DNA of 15,918 nucleotides, taken from the NCBI GenBank assembly GCA_964601325.1, contig CAZRNA010000035.1, positions 1-15,918 on the forward strand, written 5' to 3'. Both the position numbers and the translations under genes were made by a program. Source of the DNA: CAVPLU01 sp964601325 (GTDB lineage: Archaea > Thermoproteota > Bathyarchaeia > 40CM-2-53-6). Position 1 is the first letter of the stretch; the number at the start of each line of letters is the position of its first letter. The notes under the pieces are model-generated. The model did not search any database. It was not told where the DNA came from and was given only the letters and a program-made list of their open reading frames with translations. This document shows, one piece after another, positions 12,831 to 15,918 of this stretch.

Positions 12831-13394
12831 CTAGTGCTGTTGTGCGTTGTGCTTGTTTGTGTTGGGCAGGAGGGCAGGTGCTCTCTTGCTCAAGGCCTCG
12901 TAGACTAGGAATCCGCCTGCAACACTGATCATCGCCGCAACCGCGTTGAATAGGGCGGAGAATGGAAGGAATGCGACGACAGCATTCAGCGACTTGAATA
13001 ATAGAGGCCAAGTGGCCAGAGTGGCAACGATCATTATAACAACTCTAGTCGCCATTCCTGGTATGACGGCTAATCCTCTAAGCCGATTTGAGTTGATCTT
13101 GTAGAACGGTATCATTCCTAGGACGGTTGCGAATTCGGCCAAGGCCTTCATGGATGCGCTCAGCGCGTCACCGCTCCGCGCGAGAATAGCTATGAGAGCC
13201 ACGAAGCATGTTGTAACGGCGGAGTAGGGTCCATACAACAGGAGAGAAAGCACGATCGGAATCCCGTCCAAGTCGAACTTCAGAATCGGGAAAATGGGAA
13301 ACGGAATCTTGATGCCTGCAAACTTGAGCGCGTAGTCGAAGACCACAACCAATGCGCTGAGAATCGCAGTGCCCGTAACTTCTCGCGTGTTCAT
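12831..13394 (-). CDS. ECF transporter S component, possibly riboflavin-type
   Basis: About 187 residues with five to six hydrophobic segments (roughly 8-28, 44-72, 85-100, 112-135, 138-168). The segment FPILKFDLDGIPIVLSLLLYGPYSA matches the substrate-binding loop and helix of ECF-family S components (RibU-like F-P-x-K-x-D-x-S/G-x-I-P). S components bind a vitamin in the membrane and need the EcfT/EcfA energising module, which is not in this window. The ATG at 13394 gives the normal short cytoplasmic N-terminus; an in-frame TTG at 13424 would add ten residues. A TATA-like TTCTATAA (minus strand) lies at 13450-13457. The vitamin cannot be fixed from sequence; riboflavin is my first guess. Confidence 0.8.
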   Translation of the reverse strand: MNTREVTGTAILSALVVVFDYALKFAGIKIPFPIFPILKFDLDGIPIVLSLLLYGPYSAVTTCFVALIAILARSGDALSASMKALAEFATVLGMIPFYKINSNRLRGLAVIPGMATRVVIMIVATLATWPLLFKSLNAVVAFLPFSALFNAVAAMISVAGGFLVYEALSKRAPALLPNTNKHNAQQH

Positions 13395-13449
13395 TTCAGT
13401 GTCGGTAGCTGTCGGAGTGTCCAATGGTATATTAGTTGTTGCATATGTT

Positions 13450-13457
13450 GTTATAGA
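13450..13457 (-). promoter_or_regulatory. Possible TATA box for ECF S component gene
   Basis: On the minus strand TTCTATAA, in an AT-rich gap between endonuclease III and the S-component gene. Transcription would begin near 13427, leaving a leader of about 30 bases before the ATG at 13394, or a leaderless TTG at 13424. Confidence 0.3.
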
Positions 13458-13513
13458 ATGGCATCTTTGTCATAATATAGAGCTACAGACGACATACAAT
13501 TGATGTTCGTGAG

Positions 13514-14209
13514 CTAGATCATAGAACGTGCGCTTCTCACGCGTACGGTAGAACTTGGGCAAGTTCCATTGACGAGGCACTTGGGACAGAGGGGCCTTGG
13601 CGCCTTGCAGATCTCACGCCCGAACCTGATCAAGGAAAGATGCATTCTCACTCTCCGACTGGGAGGTACCAGCTCTTCAAGAGCGAGTCGGATTTCTTCG
13701 TACCTTGCATTCCCCCGGACTATCCCTAAGCGTTGGCTCACCCTCGTCACGTGCGTGTCAACCGGAATTGTTGGGTGACCTGCTACAAACGCTAGCACGA
13801 TGTCCGCTGTCTTGTAGCCGACGCCCGGCAACTCCGTCATGATCGATCTAGCTTCTGCGGGTCCCCTCTTCAGGACGGAATCGAGGTCACCTCTGTACTG
13901 GTTGAGAATAATCGATGATACCTGCTTGATCCTAGGCGCCTTGACTCTGTAAAGACCTGCAGATCTAATGCATTCAATCAGCTCTTCAACCGGAGCTCGT
14001 GAAAGAGCTTCCGGACTGATCTCAAAATGGCTCTCAAGCGTCTCCATCGCCCTGTTACTGTTCACGTCGCTTGTGTTCTGCGACAGGATGGTCCAGATTA
14101 GCGTCTCGAACGCGGCGGAGGATCCAGTGCGATATTGCACTGGGAATCCACGCAGGATCTTACCAAGCATGAGCTTCTGCGACGCGAGCGACGGGCGCCT
14201 CGTAACCAA
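13514..14209 (-). CDS. nth: Endonuclease III-type DNA glycosylase/AP lyase
   Basis: A 231-residue Nth protein for base excision repair of oxidised pyrimidines. The helix-hairpin-helix is ELPGVGYKTADIVLAF; the catalytic lysine is K133 and the catalytic aspartate D151 (PVDTHVTRVSQRLG). The iron-sulfur cluster ligands are C201-x6-C208-x2-C211-x5-C217, the standard spacing. The start is TTG at 14209 with AGGGA nearby upstream; an ATG at 14170 is an alternative. It starts 35 bp after the class III PLP enzyme stops, so the two are probably cotranscribed. Length is normal for archaeal Nth. Confidence 0.95.
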   Translation of the reverse strand: MVTRRPSLASQKLMLGKILRGFPVQYRTGSSAAFETLIWTILSQNTSDVNSNRAMETLESHFEISPEALSRAPVEELIECIRSAGLYRVKAPRIKQVSSIILNQYRGDLDSVLKRGPAEARSIMTELPGVGYKTADIVLAFVAGHPTIPVDTHVTRVSQRLGIVRGNARYEEIRLALEELVPPSRRVRMHLSLIRFGREICKAPRPLCPKCLVNGTCPSSTVRVRSARSMI

Positions 14210-14244
14210 GCGCTTCCCTGTGCCTGTGATCTGCCGAGGTTCGT

Positions 14245-15594
14245 CTATTTTGCTGAACCTGCAACTTCCTTGACTACGCCTTCAAACACGTCAAGTCCTG
14301 CATCCAGCAACTCGCGGGTGATCACAAGTGGGGGTACGAATCGCATCGTGGATTTGCCTGAGGTTATGATTGCGAGTCCTCGTTTGAAGCACTTCATCAT
14401 GATCTCCTGAGACAATTCAGCGCCAAATTCCTTCGTGTCGGGGTCTTTGACGATCTCCGCGGCTACCATGAGCCCTTTGCCGCGCACGTCGCCGATTATT
14501 GGATACTTCTTCTGCATCTCCTTGAGACGAGTCATCAGGTGTGCTCCAAGCTTAGTGGCGTTCTCGAGGAGTCGCTCTTGCCTGATCACGTCAATCACTG
14601 CGAGGCCCGCGGCGCAGGCGACCGGGTTTCCTCCGAACGTCGTAGCATGTGACCCGCCTTCCCAGTCCATGAACTCATCTTTGCTGATGAGCGCGCCTAT
14701 TGGAAGGCCGGAACCGATCGCTTTCGCGACACAGACTGCATTTGGAATGACGTTGAAGTGTTCCATCGCGAACCATTTACCGGTCCTTCCGATCCCTGAC
14801 TGAATTTCATCGTCGATCATGAGTATGTTGTGTTTGTCGAGAAGCCTACGCAGTCTCGTGAAATAGTCGTCCGGCGGGACCACATATCCTCCTTCGCCCT
14901 GAATGCTCTCAACAAACATAGCTGCAACATTCTCAGCAGGAATGTACTTGGCCAAGACCTCCTCTTCGATGAAGTCTACACACCAATAATGACATTCAGG
15001 ATACGATAGGTGGAACGGGCAGCGATAGCAGTACGGATACGGTACATGCGTCACCCCAGGCACAAGCGGGAAGAAATGTCGCCGTTGCACTGGCTTGCTC
15101 GCGGTCAGGCTGACAGCTCCAATGGTTCGTCCATGAAATGCGCCCGTATAGGCGAGGAATAGGCTGTTGCGCGTGTGCCACTTAGCCATCTTCATAGCGG
15201 CTTCAACGGTCTCAGCACCACTGTTGCAGAAGAAGACCTTCTTCGCGAAGGTACCTGGTGTGATTTTGGTGAGTTCCTTGCCGAGATCGATGATCGGTTG
15301 ATAGTAAAAGTCCGTGTATGAGTAGTGGATCAGCTTCTTGGTTTGTTCAGTAATTGCGCTAACGACTTTTGGATGGCAGTGGCCGACGTTCAGAACTGCC
15401 AATCCAGAGTTGAAGTCGATGAATTCGTTTCCGTCGACATCTTTGACGATGCATCCTGACCCTGATTCCGCTACGAGCGGATACCACCTCACCATCGACT
15501 TCGAGATGAGGGATTCATCGCCACGTACAAGCTCACGAGCCTTGGGCCCGGGAGGTGTAACCACTATCTTCGGATACGGCGCTTTCCCACTCAT
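14245..15594 (-). CDS. Class III PLP-dependent aminotransferase or amino-acid racemase
   Basis: A 449-residue fold-type I PLP enzyme of the 4-aminobutyrate/ornithine aminotransferase group. Visible features: FCNSGAETVEAAMKMAK (cofactor phosphate site), FHGRT, DDEIQSGIGRTGK with D262 contacting the PLP nitrogen, and K291 in VAKAIGSGLPIGA, the Schiff-base lysine. A Cys-containing insert (C189, C192, C201, C205; PYCYRCPF...YPEC...C) is shared, as I recall, with archaeal members described both as GABA-aminotransferase-like and as broad amino-acid racemases in Thermococcales, so the reaction is not determined. The ATG has a GGTGG upstream. It lies between Alba and nth on the same strand. No arginine-biosynthesis genes are nearby to support an acetylornithine role. 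Confidence 0.9.
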   Translation of the reverse strand: MSGKAPYPKIVVTPPGPKARELVRGDESLISKSMVRWYPLVAESGSGCIVKDVDGNEFIDFNSGLAVLNVGHCHPKVVSAITEQTKKLIHYSYTDFYYQPIIDLGKELTKITPGTFAKKVFFCNSGAETVEAAMKMAKWHTRNSLFLAYTGAFHGRTIGAVSLTASKPVQRRHFFPLVPGVTHVPYPYCYRCPFHLSYPECHYWCVDFIEEEVLAKYIPAENVAAMFVESIQGEGGYVVPPDDYFTRLRRLLDKHNILMIDDEIQSGIGRTGKWFAMEHFNVIPNAVCVAKAIGSGLPIGALISKDEFMDWEGGSHATTFGGNPVACAAGLAVIDVIRQERLLENATKLGAHLMTRLKEMQKKYPIIGDVRGKGLMVAAEIVKDPDTKEFGAELSQEIMMKCFKRGLAIITSGKSTMRFVPPLVITRELLDAGLDVFEGVVKEVAGSAK

Positions 15595-15635
15595 TCCAGT
15601 TCCACCGACAGGCCGAATGCTATACTTGTCGAGTC

Positions 15636-15640
15636 AAAAA
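15636..15640 (-). terminator. Short T-run after Alba
   Basis: On the minus strand a CCTTTTTGAC run lies about 37 bases after the Alba stop. Archaeal termination often uses such T-tracts. Five Ts is weak. Confidence 0.25.
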
Positions 15641-15676
15641 GGATTTGGTAGAACCCAAACCCCACGCTTTTCGGTC

Positions 15677-15918
15677 CTAGTACTTTTCCAGCATGATCTC
15701 TATCGTGGAGATGCTTCCGCGTGTTCCGTCCAGGCGGGTTACCTCTTCGGATCCGATTCTTATTTCCCCGATCTCAAGATCTTTGATGAATGAGTTCCTG
15801 AGCATCAGGACCGTTTCAACGGCTTTTGTTATCGCTTGCCCTCGAGCACGAACCATGACCTCCTCGGCGCCAGAGTTGAAGAGCGTCACACAGGCGACAA
15901 CGTAATTCATGATAGGCT
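15677..15918 (-). CDS. albA: Alba chromatin protein (5' end outside window)
   Basis: The reading frame continues to the window edge: the codons before the ATG at 15910 read PI, giving PIMNYVVACVTLFNSGAEEV, the conserved start region of Alba (kPvMNYV..VltqFNsG). The true start therefore lies beyond 15918, probably 12-15 codons away. The rest includes VRARGQAITKAVETVLMLRNSF, the DNA/RNA-binding helix region, and IRIGSEEVTRLDGTRGSISTIEIMLEKY. Alba is a small dimeric DNA- and RNA-binding protein that coats archaeal chromosomes. The lysine acetylated in Sulfolobus Alba would lie in the missing part. Confidence 0.9.
   Translation of the reverse strand, partial: PIMNYVVACVTLFNSGAEEVMVRARGQAITKAVETVLMLRNSFIKDLEIGEIRIGSEEVTRLDGTRGSISTIEIMLEKY

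Overview
This is an archaeal chromosome segment built around a probable replication origin and the replication machinery. It carries both subunits of the archaeal family D DNA polymerase (small subunit at 2396-3922, large subunit at 8748-12167), an Orc1/Cdc6 initiator (4479-5729), an Elf1-type transcription elongation factor (8380-8655) and the start-truncated end of an Alba chromatin gene (15677-15918). PolD is absent from classical Crenarchaeota, and Elf1 is, as far as I know, mostly found in TACK/Asgard lineages. The combination therefore points to a non-crenarchaeal TACK or related archaeon (Bathyarchaeia-like is my guess; this is inference, not a database result). TTG start codons are unusually common.

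Layout. 1-1287: tail of an upstream gene, a small Cys-rich protein and an ADP-ribose-type Nudix hydrolase. 1277-2251 (minus): AbrB-PhoU phosphate-type regulator, divergent from PolD small subunit. 3836-5729 (minus): orc1/cdc6 followed by an overlapping DUF99 gene whose end runs 87 bp into the convergent polD small-subunit gene. 5730-6303: non-coding oriC candidate with three strong and one degenerate 21-bp origin recognition boxes (ORBs), a mini-ORB and an AT-rich unwinding candidate. 6304-7396: two convergent winged-helix genes, one soluble and beside the origin, the other membrane-anchored with a coiled coil. 7397-7748: non-coding stretch with a dense array of TGTGAC/GTCACA dyads. 7749-8655: a small HTH-like protein divergent from elf1, with a perfect 8-bp dyad between them. 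8748-12809: PolD large subunit followed by two small winged-helix proteins. 12831-15918 (minus): ECF transporter S component, endonuclease III, a class III PLP enzyme and Alba.

How it fits together. Orc1 would bind the ORBs upstream of its own gene and open the AT-rich segment between ORB1 and ORB2. PolD, which ends in a PCNA-binding motif, would then extend the forks. Nearby small winged-helix proteins are candidates for origin or local transcription control, but this is inferred from position only.

The most interesting points are the composite architecture of the ORBs (each strong box is followed downstream by a conserved TTCACT element, and two copies are mirror-arranged around the AT-rich core), the uncharacterised winged-helix gene directly beside the origin, and the dyad array at 7482-7763.
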